This document shows positions 34,808 through 44,126 of a stretch of 64,000 bases of DNA, one piece after another. The notes beneath the pieces are model-generated. The model saw nothing but the letters and a program-made list of their open reading frames with translations, was not told the origin of the DNA and searched no databases. How positions within the stretch are numbered: position 1 is the stretch's first letter; every line of letters begins with the position of its first letter. The translations under genes were made by a program, and so were the position numbers. Source of the DNA: Sphingobacterium sp. GVS05A (GTDB lineage Bacteria > Bacteroidota > Bacteroidia > Sphingobacteriales > Sphingobacteriaceae); NCBI RefSeq assembly GCF_019969845.1, contig NZ_JAHXYR010000001.1, positions 868,001 to 932,000 on the forward strand, in the 5' to 3' direction.

Positions 34808-36047
34808 AATATGGGTTGCAGCACTCGTGGCATTATGCCTCGCCAGCTGTACAACCAAAAAAAGCACCGTATTGCGTTCGCCCTCTTCTAGTCGGGGCGA
34901 ACAGCAAACTGCTGTCACCAAGCCAAGCAGTGAGAAAGATAAGCCTGCTGTAAAAGTAGGCGATGTGCAAAATGTAAATGGCCATTCGGTTAAAAATAAT
35001 AAAATTGCACTTCTTTTGCCGTTTGAATTAAATAGCATTGCTAAAACGGTGACTACTGAAGATGTCGAGCGATCTGCTTTGGCATTGGACTTTTACCAAG
35101 GTTTTCAAGCAGGTCTAGACAAGATCGCCAAGGATGGAATGCTGTTTGATTTGCAGGTCATCGACTCGCGCGATAATGTAGCTTACAATGCGTCTTTGGG
35201 AACAGCAGCTACGGTAAAGGATGCTGCACTTGTTGTAGGTCCTGTTTACCCACGGGAAATCAGAAGTTTTGCACAGACTTTTGCGAATAAAAATGTCCTC
35301 CAGGTGTCCCCATTGGCGGCTACTATGGCTTCGGAATTTAGTGTTCCAAACTTGGTGTCCATGACACCATCGATACGGACGCATTCCGAAACAATGGCAA
35401 AATATGTCGCTGATCAGTATTATAATGGAGATCAGATTTTGATCTATGATGCCGGAGATGATGAAAGCAAACAATTTTTGGTTAATTTTGCCAGCGAGGT
35501 CACAAAAGCGAATGCACAGGCAAAGGTAAAAACGGTTATGAGCCTAAACGAGCTCAATAATAGTCTGGTCCTGACAGGAACAAATCATGTTGTATCCGGA
35601 ACCGCTAATAAGAACTTGGTAAAAGGCTTGTTGGATGCTATGGATGAACGTTTCTTGAATCCTGGCAATCAATTCAAGCTATATGGCCATCCAAATCTTT
35701 CAAAACTTTCCTTTGAAAATTTTGAAAACATGGATTTTTATAGTTTGACGGTTACTTCTTCGAGCTTAGCCAATGATTCTGACGGTGATACGAAAAAGTT
35801 TATATCAAATTACAAATCACTGTATAAAGTAGATCCTTCTGAGTTTTCTTATAAGGGATATGATGCTGCAGTTTATTTTGGCCGTTTACTTCATAAATAC
35901 GGTGTTGATTATGTAAGCCATATGACCCAGGAGAAATTCTCGGGACTGAATAGCGATTATAGATTTGAGTTCTATCCGAAGTGGGGTTATGCCAATAGAG
36001 CTTTGGGAATCATGGTGTATCACAACAAGAAATTTGAAAGAAAATAA
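34764..36047 (+). CDS. Periplasmic-binding-fold lipoprotein
   Basis: A 427-residue lipoprotein ([13 protein letters not shown], mature Cys29) with a type 1 periplasmic-binding fold: [31 protein letters not shown] and [29 protein letters not shown]. This fold is shared by amino-acid-binding proteins and by LpoA/PBP-activator-like envelope proteins; no transporter genes adjoin, so an envelope role is as likely as transport. The only usable start is the ATG at 34764 inside guaA, because no other start codon precedes the signal sequence. Confidence 0.85.
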   Translation: MISVQNHPLRLSGNKIWVAALVALCLASCTTKKSTVLRSPSSSRGEQQTAVTKPSSEKDKPAVKVGDVQNVNGHSVKNNKIALLLPFELNSIAKTVTTEDVERSALALDFYQGFQAGLDKIAKDGMLFDLQVIDSRDNVAYNASLGTAATVKDAALVVGPVYPREIRSFAQTFANKNVLQVSPLAATMASEFSVPNLVSMTPSIRTHSETMAKYVADQYYNGDQILIYDAGDDESKQFLVNFASEVTKANAQAKVKTVMSLNELNNSLVLTGTNHVVSGTANKNLVKGLLDAMDERFLNPGNQFKLYGHPNLSKLSFENFENMDFYSLTVTSSSLANDSDGDTKKFISNYKSLYKVDPSEFSYKGYDAAVYFGRLLHKYGVDYVSHMTQEKFSGLNSDYRFEFYPKWGYANRALGIMVYHNKKFERK

Positions 36048-36054
36048 TCTTTGA

Positions 36055-37230
36055 ATGGCTGAATTCAGTGAAAAACGTGTTTACCAACAAATGCGTAATT
36101 TTGAGCGAGCGATGGATGGTTTCGAAGGAGATCAACCATTTTCGCGGTATTTAACGACTTTTTTTAAGGTGAATAAACAGATGGGCTCTTCGGATCGTAG
36201 GTCCACTTCCCGTCTGTGCTATAACTATTTCCGCTTGGGGCTAGCAGCTTCACAGTTGTCACAGCAACGACGATTGGTACTTGCGGAGTTTTTATGTGAA
36301 AACGAGAGTCCTTTGGTCAATCTACTTGAACCTACCTACAGTGATAAGCTGGGTTTATCTTTAGATGAGAAGATTGCTTTTCTTGAATCTGAAGGACTAC
36401 TAAAAAGTGAAGATCTATTTCCTTTTACAAGCTATTTTTCGTCTCAGATTGATACCAAACAATTTTTGAAGAGCCAATTGGTTCAGCCCCATTTGTATAT
36501 CCGGGTAAAGCGAGGTAAAAATAAGGTCGTTTGTGCGATTTTAGACGAGAATCAGATTCCTTATAGTGAATTGAGCGATCAGACCATCTCTTTGGCCAAT
36601 GGCACCTCTTTACAACGCTTTTCAAACTTCGAGGGATTGCTTGAAGTACAGGATTTATCCTCACAGCGTACGCTTGAATTTATGAAACCAGAGGATAGAG
36701 AATCCTGGTGGGATGCTTGTGCTGCATCGGGAGGTAAATCTCTTTTATTAATGGATGCATGCCCTTCTGTTAATTTATTGGTGTCTGATCTTCGCATGAG
36801 TATCCTTCGTAACCTGGACGAGCGATTTGATCATGCTGGTATTAAACATTACCGTAAGAAAATATTGGATCTGACAAAAGACCCTTATCCGATATTGGGG
36901 AACGAGAAATTTGATGGGGTATTATTAGATGCACCTTGTACAGGCTCGGGCACCTGGGGACGTACACCGGAAATGATCCGGGAATTTAAAACGTCTAAGA
37001 TTGAGGAATTTAGTGCATTGCAGAAAACTATCGCTAGCCATGTTGCGGGATATGTGAAAGTAGGTAAGCCGCTGGTTTATATAACCTGCTCTGTATTTAA
37101 AGCAGAGAACGAAGATGTTGTTGACTATATCTTAAACAATTTAGGATTTGAACTGGAAAGCATGCGCTGTCTGGAAGGTTATACAGAAAGAGCAGATAGC
37201 ATGTTTGTTGCCAGGTTGATCAAAAAATAA
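36055..37230 (+). CDS. RsmB/NOP2/Sun-type RNA m5C methyltransferase
   Basis: A 391-residue SAM-dependent RNA cytosine-5 methyltransferase. The C-terminal domain has a SAM-binding loop (WWDACAASGGKSLLL, with Ala-Ala-Ser-Gly-Gly-Lys), then LLDAPCTGSGTWGRTPE with one catalytic Cys and YITCSVFKAENEDVV with the second. The N-terminal half is divergent. The start is 8 bases after the preceding stop, so it is co-transcribed with guaA and the lipoprotein gene. Target position in rRNA is not predictable. Confidence 0.92.
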   Translation: MAEFSEKRVYQQMRNFERAMDGFEGDQPFSRYLTTFFKVNKQMGSSDRRSTSRLCYNYFRLGLAASQLSQQRRLVLAEFLCENESPLVNLLEPTYSDKLGLSLDEKIAFLESEGLLKSEDLFPFTSYFSSQIDTKQFLKSQLVQPHLYIRVKRGKNKVVCAILDENQIPYSELSDQTISLANGTSLQRFSNFEGLLEVQDLSSQRTLEFMKPEDRESWWDACAASGGKSLLLMDACPSVNLLVSDLRMSILRNLDERFDHAGIKHYRKKILDLTKDPYPILGNEKFDGVLLDAPCTGSGTWGRTPEMIREFKTSKIEEFSALQKTIASHVAGYVKVGKPLVYITCSVFKAENEDVVDYILNNLGFELESMRCLEGYTERADSMFVARLIKK

Positions 37231-37252
37231 CCAGATTGTCCTAAAATATAGG

Positions 37253-37290
37253 AGCGCCTATTTTTTTTCTAAGAATAGGCGCTTTATTTT
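37253..37290 (+). terminator. Terminator after the methyltransferase gene
   Basis: AGCGCCTATT (37253-37262) pairs with AATAGGCGCT (37274-37283), followed by a T-rich tail; it can also act for the converging usp gene. Confidence 0.85.
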
Positions 37291-37320
37291 ATCTCCAACT
37301 ATTTCGTCATCACATATCCA

Positions 37321-37794
37321 TTAATCACATTTGCTTGGTATGACCAATACAGGACAGGTTGCCTTGCGAATCACGGATTCAGATACAGAACCTGAAATAA
37401 AATGATCAAATCCGCTTCTCCCATTCGATCCCATAATAATTAGATCTGCCGACCACTCATGTGAAGCCGCAAGAATTTCTTCTTTGATTGATCCAATTCG
37501 ATTGAAAAGATATACTTCTCCTGAACCGGTAAATTCCCGACTTAATTTTTCAAGATATTTTTGCGCATTTTCCTGTTCCATTTCGGATACTTCCGGTACG
37601 ATAATGGGCTGCTGGCCCAATAGTGGATCCGCTCCGAAATTTGTTGGTGAGGTCGGGGGGATAACAGTGACAAGGGCGACAGAAGCACTGAAGACCTGAG
37701 CCATTTCTCTAGCATATAGAATGGCTTTCTCTGAACATGGAGCATCATCGACTGCAACGAGTATTCTTTTGAATTTTAAATTTGTATTCTCCAT
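37321..37794 (-). CDS. Universal stress protein
   Basis: A 157-residue single UspA domain: FKRILVAVDDAPCSEKAILYA at the start, and an ATP-binding C-terminal loop ADLIIMGSNGRSGFDHFISGSVSESVIRKATCPVLVIPS (G-2x-G-9x-G-S pattern). ATP-binding type, cytosolic. It is monocistronic, in a convergent arrangement with the methyltransferase gene. Confidence 0.93.
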   Translation of the reverse strand: MENTNLKFKRILVAVDDAPCSEKAILYAREMAQVFSASVALVTVIPPTSPTNFGADPLLGQQPIIVPEVSEMEQENAQKYLEKLSREFTGSGEVYLFNRIGSIKEEILAASHEWSADLIIMGSNGRSGFDHFISGSVSESVIRKATCPVLVIPSKCD

Positions 37795-37867
37795 ATCTAC
37801 TATAATTAATTTATCTTCGTTTTATAATATATAATCATAGATTTGACAATTTTGTTTTATTTGGCCA

Positions 37868-38641
37868 ATGAAATATGGTATTTGTACACTTGCTTTGGTT
37901 CCTTTGCGTTCGGAGCAGGCACATCGAAGTGAGATGGTTTCCCAAGTGTTATTTGGGGAATTATTTGAAATTCTGAATTTTGAGACTGACTGGACAGCGA
38001 TAAGGATGTTGGAAACCAATTATCTGGGCTGGATCCAGAATGGTCAGTTTATAGTAGTTGATCCAGTAGAAATTGAACACTATTTTGCAGGGACGTCAAG
38101 TTTGGTCGGAAGGGAAGGCGGATTGCTTTTTAATGATGAGAATAGACTTCATTTATGCCACGGCACAAAACTTTATTTAAACGAGGCCAATAGGTTTACT
38201 TTAGGTGAGCTAGATCTGGCTTACCAAGGCAGTGTCAATCCCTTTTCCAAGTCTGATTTCGAGACTTGGGTTGCTGAACTCGCCACGAGTTATAAAGATA
38301 CGCCATACTTGTGGGGTGGACGCTCCCAATGGGGGATAGACTGCTCAGGTTTTTCTCAACTGATTTATAGTTGCTTTGGGATTAACCTGCCAAGGGATGC
38401 ATATCAGCAGGCCGAAATCGGGGAGACTGTAGATTTTATTTCAGAAATAAAAGTAGGCGATTTGGCTTTTTTTGACAATGCCGAAGGAAGGATTACCCAT
38501 GTAGGGATTATGCTGGATCGCGATACGATTATCCATGCCTCAGCGAAAGTCCGTGTTGATCGGATGGATACGGAAGGTATTTTTAATGCTGAACAGAATC
38601 GTTATACACACAAACTCCGGATTGTTAAACGGTATAATTGA
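37868..38641 (+). CDS. NlpC/P60 cell-wall hydrolase with SH3-like domain
   Basis: A 257-residue protein. Residues about 1-115 form bacterial SH3-like domains (GICTLALVPLRSEQAHRSEMVSQVLFGELFEIL, then DWTAIRMLETNYLGWIQ). Residues about 130-255 form the NlpC/P60 papain-like domain with WGGRSQWGIDCSGFSQLIY (Cys159), ITHVGIML (His211) and IIHASAKVRVD. The family cuts gamma-D-glutamyl-diamino acid bonds in peptidoglycan peptides. No signal peptide is visible, so it may act on recycled muropeptides in the cytosol, as YkfC-type enzymes do. Confidence 0.92.
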   Translation: MKYGICTLALVPLRSEQAHRSEMVSQVLFGELFEILNFETDWTAIRMLETNYLGWIQNGQFIVVDPVEIEHYFAGTSSLVGREGGLLFNDENRLHLCHGTKLYLNEANRFTLGELDLAYQGSVNPFSKSDFETWVAELATSYKDTPYLWGGRSQWGIDCSGFSQLIYSCFGINLPRDAYQQAEIGETVDFISEIKVGDLAFFDNAEGRITHVGIMLDRDTIIHASAKVRVDRMDTEGIFNAEQNRYTHKLRIVKRYN

Positions 38642-38658
38642 TAAAGGTGGACATATAA

Positions 38659-38690
38659 AAAAAGGCTATAAATAATTATAGCCTTTTCTA
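38659..38690. terminator. Bidirectional terminator
   Basis: AAAAGGCTATAA pairs with TTATAGCCTTTT between two convergent genes. Confidence 0.85.
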
Positions 38691-38709
38691 TTGTCAAACG
38701 CCTTATTGA

Positions 38710-39297
38710 CTAAAAGTGGAATTGTACACCTAAAGTTGGCGCTAATGAGTTAACATTCAAACCAAATGTATTTACTGCAACGTCATGAGTTTTATCTTTA
38801 TTGTAGTTGTAGTACAAACCTCTGACTTTTAATTCGATACCGATTTTGCTTGTCGGGAAGTAAGCTAAACCTGGAGCTAGTTCCACACCATATGATTCGA
38901 ATTTATTTTTTGTCTCTACGTTATTTACTTCAGTTGTAGTTGTACCCCATGCCATTGGAACTGATAATTGAGCAAAGAATCTTACCGGGCCGTTTGCAGA
39001 GTACTTTCTAGCGAAAGGTGATACCTGAAAAGCATCGTTTTTAACACTATTATCTTTACTTGTTTCAGTTTTTCCCCAGTTATAACCAATTCCAGTACCA
39101 ATTGCCAAGTTGTCACTTACAAAGTAACCAACTGTTGGGTTGATTGAGAATGAATTATTTTTATGGTCAGTATCTTTCACTTTTGATGTTTCGAAGCCAA
39201 GTTGACCACCAACCATAATTTTTCCTTGTTCAGTTTGAGCTTGTGCTGCTATTGTTAAACCTGCAATGGCAGTCAATGTTAGTAAAACTTTTTTCAT
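38710..39297 (-). CDS. Outer-membrane beta-barrel protein (OmpX/OmpA-barrel-like)
   Basis: A 195-residue protein with a signal peptide (KVLLTLTAIAGLTIAAQAQ) and alternating strands typical of an eight-stranded barrel: GKIMVGGQLGFET, SFSINPTVGYFVSDNLAIGTGIGYNW and a C-terminal LAPTLGVQFHF ending in the Phe that the BAM machinery recognises. No function can be assigned beyond a small porin-like or adhesion role. Confidence 0.88.
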   Translation of the reverse strand: MKKVLLTLTAIAGLTIAAQAQTEQGKIMVGGQLGFETSKVKDTDHKNNSFSINPTVGYFVSDNLAIGTGIGYNWGKTETSKDNSVKNDAFQVSPFARKYSANGPVRFFAQLSVPMAWGTTTTEVNNVETKNKFESYGVELAPGLAYFPTSKIGIELKVRGLYYNYNKDKTHDVAVNTFGLNVNSLAPTLGVQFHF

Positions 39298-39609
39298 GTC
39301 TTTTTTATTTAATAGTTTGTTTTAATTTGCCAGTAATTACTTCCTGACTTTTTAAATTTGTTAGTCAAATATCGAAATCTTATTTTGATTTTTTGTCACT
39401 GGATTGTCTAGATGTTTTGTCATTATTGTAAATTATAGTGTTTCAATTGATTAAAATTTGATGTATTTTTATTTTTATCGTTTCTATTTAACAATAATGA
39501 TATTAAGCTGACTTTTTGTTTTTAATTGTCAATTTCAAGTAAGAAGATAAAAAAAAGCCATTTGTCAATAGCAGACAAATGGCTTTTTTTTGTATTTGAA
39601 AGACAGATT
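39298..39609. other. 312-bp noncoding interval
   Basis: Very AT-rich. Besides the dnaJ terminator at its right end and an assumed promoter for the barrel protein, I see nothing. Confidence 0.5.
39551..39592 (-). terminator. Terminator of the grpE-dnaJ operon
   Basis: A 16-bp perfect stem (39551-39566 with 39573-39588); A- and T-runs on both sides would allow action on either strand. Confidence 0.9.
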
Positions 39610-40767
39610 TTAATCGAAATATTCTTTGATTCGCTCGAAGAATGATTTTTCACTTTTACCTGGTTGAGGTTTAAAGTTTGGTGATTCTTTGAGTTTATTT
39701 AATAGTTCTTTTTCCTCGTTGGATACAGCTTTTGGTGTCCAGATATTAACGTAGACAAGCTGATCACCTTTATGGTAAGAATTGACTTCAGGAATACCTT
39801 TTCCTTTCAGACGCAATATTTTACCACCCTGTGTTCCAGGTTCGATTTTTATTTTAGCTTTTCCATCAATTGTCGGAACTTCTACGCTGGTACCTAAAGT
39901 GGCATCGACAAAATTAATATACAGATCATAGATCACATTAAGGCCATCACGTTTTAAGCTTTCGTGTGGAACCTCCTCGATTAATATAATGAGGTCCCCT
40001 GGTATACCGCCACGTGGGGCAGCGTTTCCTTTGCCACTCATAGAGAGTTGCATTCCTTCGCTTACGCCGGCAGGGATATTGATTGCGATTGTTTCTTCAC
40101 CACGCTCTAATCCTTCACCTCTACAGGTTGTACATTTCGCGGTAATTTCAACACCTTCACCATTACAGGTAGGGCAGGTGCTGGTGGTTTGCATTTGGCC
40201 AAGAATGGTATTTGTTACTCTGCGTACAGATCCAGAGCCACCACAGGTCTTACAGGTATGGAAAGAAGATTTGTCTTTAGCCCCAGAGCCATCACAGCTA
40301 TGACAGGAAACTTGTTTGTTGACCTTTACTTTTTTCTCAACACCTTTAGCGATTTCTTCAAGAGTCAATTTAACTTTAATACGCAAGTTGCTTCCACGTG
40401 CTACGCGGCGGCCACCACGCTGACCTCCGCCACCGCCACCGAAGAAACTTTCGAAGGGGTGTCCGCCACCAAAGATATCACCAAACTGGCTAAATATGTC
40501 ATCCATATTCATGCCACCACCACCGCCGTAGCCACCACTTGCTGAATTACCAGCATGGCCAAATTGGTCATAGCGTTGACGTTTTTGTGGATTGCTCAAG
40601 ATATCGTATGCCTCAGCAGCCTCCTTAAATTTTTCCTCCGCTTCATGATCCCCAGGGTTTTTATCCGGGTGATATTTAATCGCTAATTTGCGATAGGATG
40701 ATTTAATCTCCTTCTCGTCCGCTGAACGCGCGACACCAAGTATATCGTAATAATCTCTTTTTGACAT
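39610..40767 (-). CDS. dnaJ: Chaperone DnaJ
   Basis: A 385-residue Hsp40 co-chaperone. The J-domain carries the HPD triplet at residues 33-35; a Gly/Phe-rich linker follows ([25 protein letters not shown]). Four zinc-binding CxxCxGxG repeats lie at about residues 155-220, then the two C-terminal substrate-binding domains. It stimulates the DnaK ATPase. dnaK itself is not in the window. It follows grpE by 10 bases. Confidence 0.98.
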   Translation of the reverse strand: MSKRDYYDILGVARSADEKEIKSSYRKLAIKYHPDKNPGDHEAEEKFKEAAEAYDILSNPQKRQRYDQFGHAGNSASGGYGGGGGMNMDDIFSQFGDIFGGGHPFESFFGGGGGGQRGGRRVARGSNLRIKVKLTLEEIAKGVEKKVKVNKQVSCHSCDGSGAKDKSSFHTCKTCGGSGSVRRVTNTILGQMQTTSTCPTCNGEGVEITAKCTTCRGEGLERGEETIAINIPAGVSEGMQLSMSGKGNAAPRGGIPGDLIILIEEVPHESLKRDGLNVIYDLYINFVDATLGTSVEVPTIDGKAKIKIEPGTQGGKILRLKGKGIPEVNSYHKGDQLVYVNIWTPKAVSNEEKELLNKLKESPNFKPQPGKSEKSFFERIKEYFD

Positions 40768-40777
40768 CGTCTTAATA

Positions 40778-41326
40778 TTATTGACCTATAACTACTTTAG
40801 CGTGACGAATCACTTTGTCACCCAAATAGTATCCCTTTTCGATTACGTCTACTACTTTGTTTTTTAAATCTGCTGTAGGTGCCGGAATAGATGTAATAGC
40901 TTCCTGTAATTCAGGGTCAAATGCCTGGCCAGCAGTTTCCATTTCTTTTAATCCCAATTGAGACAAGGTTTGTCTTAACTTGTTGTTGACAATATCCATC
41001 CCTGTTTTAACGGATTCTACGTCTGTAGCTGTTTCCATCGCATTTAATGCTCGGTCAAAATCATCTAACGTAGGTAATAATTTACTGATCACATCTTTTC
41101 CTGCTGATTGAATCAATTCAACACGTTCTTTGCTTGTACGTTTTCTATAATTGTCAAATTCAGCAGAAAGACGAATGTATTTATCCTTTGCCTCTGCCAA
41201 TTCTGCTGCCAACTTCTCTTCGGTAGACAATTCTACCTGATTATCCGAAGGCTGCTCTTGTTGATCAGAAGAATTAGTTTCTACTTGATCTTGACTCTCA
41301 TCATAATAATTATCTTGCTCATTCAT
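40778..41326 (-). CDS. grpE: Nucleotide exchange factor GrpE
   Basis: A 182-residue protein with an acidic, Gln-rich N-terminus, a long coiled coil ([30 protein letters not shown]) and a C-terminal beta domain with [20 protein letters not shown], the family signature. It releases ADP from DnaK. First gene of the grpE-dnaJ operon. I searched by eye for a CIRCE element upstream and saw none. Confidence 0.97.
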   Translation of the reverse strand: MNEQDNYYDESQDQVETNSSDQQEQPSDNQVELSTEEKLAAELAEAKDKYIRLSAEFDNYRKRTSKERVELIQSAGKDVISKLLPTLDDFDRALNAMETATDVESVKTGMDIVNNKLRQTLSQLGLKEMETAGQAFDPELQEAITSIPAPTADLKNKVVDVIEKGYYLGDKVIRHAKVVIGQ

Positions 41327-41484
41327 ATCTTCAATGCTAAAATAGATTCAAAAATTTACTATATCTTCTTTTCTCAAAGTTTTTGCCAAACAATAAAATT
41401 CCGACAGCTTGTCAGATTTTATTAAAAAAGCCTAACAATTTGTCGGAATTTGCAAAAATGTCTTTTTAGTTGTCAGTTTTTCGT

Positions 41485-42165
41485 TTAGATGCTGACATCA
41501 TCCTGTAGGATACCATCTCCAGTTTTGATAATACGCGAAGGCATATTACGAATAATTGTATAATCGTGGGTAGCCATTAAAATTGCTGTTCCAGAATTGG
41601 CGATATCGCGCAACAATAGGACAATTTCCTCGGAGGTGGCAGGATCCAAATTTCCAGTAGGCTCATCCGCAAGGATAATCTCTGGGTTATTCAGTAGGGC
41701 ACGGGCAATTACAATCCGCTGTTGCTCACCACCGGAAAGCTCATGGGGCATTTTCTTTAATTTGGAACGAAGTCCAACTTTTTCCAATACATCCAAGATA
41801 CGTCCATCAATCATTTTTTTATCTTTCCAGCCTGTAGCCTTTAACGCAAACTCGAGGTTCTTCTCGATCGTTCTGTCGGATAACAAATGAAAGTCCTGAA
41901 AAACAATACCTAATTTCCGGCGTAAGTAAGGAACATCATTTTCGTGAAGTTTCTTGAGGTCAAACCCAGCGATCATTCCCTCACCATTACCGATATATAG
42001 ATCGCCATAGATGATTTTTAATAAACTACTTTTTCCGCTGCCAGACTGTCCGATAAGGTAGAGGAATTCTCCCTTCCCGATGTTTAAATTGACATTGGAT
42101 AATACTAAATGTTTCTGTTGAAAGATATCAACGTTCTTTAATGTAATTACTTTATTTTCAATCAT
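41485..42165 (-). CDS. ftsE: FtsE-like ABC ATPase
   Basis: A 226-residue ABC ATP-binding protein. Walker A is GQSGSGKSSLLK, the Q-loop is IVFQDFHLL, the signature LSGGEQQR, and Walker B IILADEPTGNLD. The pattern LRRKLGIVFQDFHLLSDRTIEKNLEFAL is characteristic of FtsE, which partners FtsX in septal peptidoglycan hydrolase control. ftsX is not in the window. It follows a 67-residue gene by 5 bases and is probably co-transcribed with it. Confidence 0.85.
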   Translation of the reverse strand: MIENKVITLKNVDIFQQKHLVLSNVNLNIGKGEFLYLIGQSGSGKSSLLKIIYGDLYIGNGEGMIAGFDLKKLHENDVPYLRRKLGIVFQDFHLLSDRTIEKNLEFALKATGWKDKKMIDGRILDVLEKVGLRSKLKKMPHELSGGEQQRIVIARALLNNPEIILADEPTGNLDPATSEEIVLLLRDIANSGTAILMATHDYTIIRNMPSRIIKTGDGILQDDVSI

Positions 42166-42170
42166 GGGCG

Positions 42171-42374
42171 TTAAAACTCTAATTTTTTAATTTGACCAAA
42201 AGGCATTTCTCTTACCAATTGCATGATATATTCAGCCTTTTCTCCCAATCCGATCTTGTCAAGGGATTTGTCAGGTCGATCTACTCTAAAATATGCCAAC
42301 AAGGTGAAGGCATCATCTCGCAGCTGAACATAGTCGGGAATTTTGGCGACACCTTTTACTTTAATGATATACAT
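42171..42374 (-). CDS. Small conserved-looking protein upstream of ftsE
   Basis: A 67-residue protein with no signal or membrane segment: MYIIKVKGVAKIPDYVQLRD then DKIGLGEKAEYIMQLVREM. I do not recognise it. Evidence for a real gene: ATG placed 5 bases after a good TAACTTTG promoter element, tight coupling (5 bases) to ftsE, and normal codon use. Its coupling to ftsE could mean a cell-envelope or division role, but that is only an inference. Confidence 0.7.
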   Translation of the reverse strand: MYIIKVKGVAKIPDYVQLRDDAFTLLAYFRVDRPDKSLDKIGLGEKAEYIMQLVREMPFGQIKKLEF

Positions 42375-42379
42375 GATTT

Positions 42380-42387
42380 CAAAGTTA
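42380..42387 (-). promoter_or_regulatory. -7 element of the small gene-ftsE operon
   Basis: Minus strand TAACTTTG ends 5 bases before the ATG at 42374, implying a leaderless or nearly leaderless mRNA. Confidence 0.6.
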
Positions 42388-42429
42388 GTATTTTTAATGC
42401 AATTTCTTTACTATGAATTTACCGGAAGC

Positions 42430-43443
42430 TTACTGGTTTGCAAATAAAAAGTCCAGCGTATTTATGCCATCTGCATAATCATCCAGGGCCGGACATTGAC
42501 TTTCTCCAAAATGAAAGACCGGTGACTGTATGTTCAATTGGACTTCGGAGACAACACACTGAATATTTTCAGCTTGCTGATTCAGCTCGTTTTCGACATC
42601 TTCAAGACGATTGTATTCCTCGTAATAAACCACGGATAGTGGAGAGGCCATACGCTCATCCTGTTTGAGTAACAGAAACCCATTATCAAAATGCTTGTCT
42701 CCATTGATCAGATAGATGGATTTATTGTAGTCGTAATTATTATTGTATTTATAGTGTTCGGATACATCTTTAAAATCTGCTATTCCTTCAAAAAAATGTG
42801 CTACGGCATAATCTTTTGGAGTAAAAAGTTTGGAAACTGAGCGGCAGCCAAGGCCGAAGTAATCAAAGATATCGTGACCTAAGGCCTTCATTTGTGCTGA
42901 GGATTCCTGTCCTGTAATGACAGCAACACTATTTCTATTCCGTCGGATAATGTGGGGTTTTGTGCCAAAATAATAGTCAAAATAACGGGCTGTATTGTTT
43001 GAGCCAGTGGCAATGACCAAGTCGAAGCCTTTGAGTTTATCAACAATTTCAAAAGCTGCTCCAAAAGCGGGTTCGATTTGTTTTAAACTATTGAGTACAT
43101 AAGTTGTTAAACCTGCGTCATCCGAGGAAACTTTAATTTTTGCTTTAAATCCGCTGATTAATACACAAAGGATATCATGAAAACCAACCAACGGAATATT
43201 TCCAGCGAGAATCAAACCTACGGTTTTAGTAGATTCGAGATCCGGGTAGTTGTATAGCCAATGATTGAGCTTCTCTTCTGTTAAGTTGGATAAAATCGCG
43301 TGAAGGGCACTTTCGACATTTTTTACGGTATACCAAGGGTTTTTATGTTGCGCCAGTTGAATGATCTGAGTAAGATCTTCAGGTTGCTTTTTCAATAGTT
43401 CACCCAGTTTTACAAACGCATTTATTCGTTGTTGCTTTGTCAA
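42430..43443 (-). CDS. Acyl-CoA reductase (LuxC family)
   Basis: A 337-residue protein of the ALDH-like LuxC family, which reduces acyl-CoA to aldehyde with NADPH. Features are VGLILAGNIPLVGFHDILCVLISG, FDLVIATGSNNTARYFDYYF, PHIIRRNRNSVAVITG and GLGCRSVSKLF with the candidate catalytic Cys. The start appears to be TTG at 43443, since MTKQQRINAFVKLGELL fits the family N-terminus and no ATG precedes it. It is divergent from a ferredoxin gene, a pairing I recall in other Bacteroidota. Physiological substrate is unknown. Confidence 0.88.
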   Translation of the reverse strand: MTKQQRINAFVKLGELLKKQPEDLTQIIQLAQHKNPWYTVKNVESALHAILSNLTEEKLNHWLYNYPDLESTKTVGLILAGNIPLVGFHDILCVLISGFKAKIKVSSDDAGLTTYVLNSLKQIEPAFGAAFEIVDKLKGFDLVIATGSNNTARYFDYYFGTKPHIIRRNRNSVAVITGQESSAQMKALGHDIFDYFGLGCRSVSKLFTPKDYAVAHFFEGIADFKDVSEHYKYNNNYDYNKSIYLINGDKHFDNGFLLLKQDERMASPLSVVYYEEYNRLEDVENELNQQAENIQCVVSEVQLNIQSPVFHFGESQCPALDDYADGINTLDFLFANQ

Positions 43444-43482
43444 AATATTAAATTTTTAAAAGATGAATACACAAATTTGTGT

Positions 43483-43490
43483 TATATTTG
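43483..43490 (+). promoter_or_regulatory. -7 element upstream of the ferredoxin gene
   Basis: TATATTTG, about 110 bases before the ferredoxin ATG; leader would be long. No -33 partner is clear. Confidence 0.4.
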
Positions 43491-43600
43491 TGCTGTTAAC
43501 ATTAATCAACGTGAATCAACTAGCCTTATTGTACAATCAGACTTTGTTTTCATATTGATAATGCAAAAATAGTTTATTTATCATAATTGTGAGGTTATAA

Positions 43601-43951
43601 ATGGCGATTAAAATTACAGACGAATGCATTAACTGTGGTGCTTGCGAACCGGAATGCCCAAATAATGCAATATACGATGCTGGTGTAACTTGGAAATTCT
43701 CAGATGGGACTGCTTTGGACGGTGTTATAGATTTTGGTGATGGCGTTACGCTTGATGCGAATGAATCACAGGAAGCGATCTCAAATGAAGTTTATTATAT
43801 TGTTTCGGATAAATGTACAGAATGTGTAGGTTTTCATGATGAACCACAATGCGCTGCTGTTTGTCCGGTAGATTGTTGTGTGGATGACGAAGATGTACGT
43901 GAGTCCAATGATGAGCTATTAGCGAAAAAAGCTTGGTTACACGCGGAATAA
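43601..43951 (+). CDS. 4Fe-4S dicluster ferredoxin
   Basis: A 116-residue ferredoxin with two cluster motifs: CINCGACEPECP near residue 11 and CTECVGFHDEPQCAAVCPVDCC near residue 72 (the longer Cys-x2-Cys-x8-Cys-x3-Cys loop of the Allochromatium type). It transfers electrons at low potential in the cytosol. The insert between motifs (about 45 residues, acidic) is typical of the Bacteroidota version. It is divergent from the acyl-CoA reductase gene. Confidence 0.95.
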   Translation: MAIKITDECINCGACEPECPNNAIYDAGVTWKFSDGTALDGVIDFGDGVTLDANESQEAISNEVYYIVSDKCTECVGFHDEPQCAAVCPVDCCVDDEDVRESNDELLAKKAWLHAE

Positions 43952-44069
43952 TTTTTTCATTCCGTTAAAATATAGAGCAGGGTAAGAAATTATCCTGCTT
44001 TTTTTTTGCACGATAGCTTTTGTTAAATCGGTATTTTGTTGCGAAAGTTGGGCTATTTAAATAATAATA

Positions 44070-44100
44070 TTTGCAAAAGCATAGTATTTTTTTATTTTTG
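44070..44100 (+). promoter_or_regulatory. Promoter of the dicarboxylate symporter gene
   Basis: TTTG (44070-44073), 19-base spacer, TATTTTTG (44093-44100): full Bacteroidota consensus, with a leader of about 20 bases. Confidence 0.75.
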
Positions 44101-44126
44101 TTCTTTTGACCATTAAAATCTTTTAA

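Noticed and set aside
41327-41484. CIRCE or other heat-shock operator upstream of grpE
   Set aside because: No TTAGCACTC-N9-GAGTGCTAA-like inverted repeat is visible in the upstream sequence.
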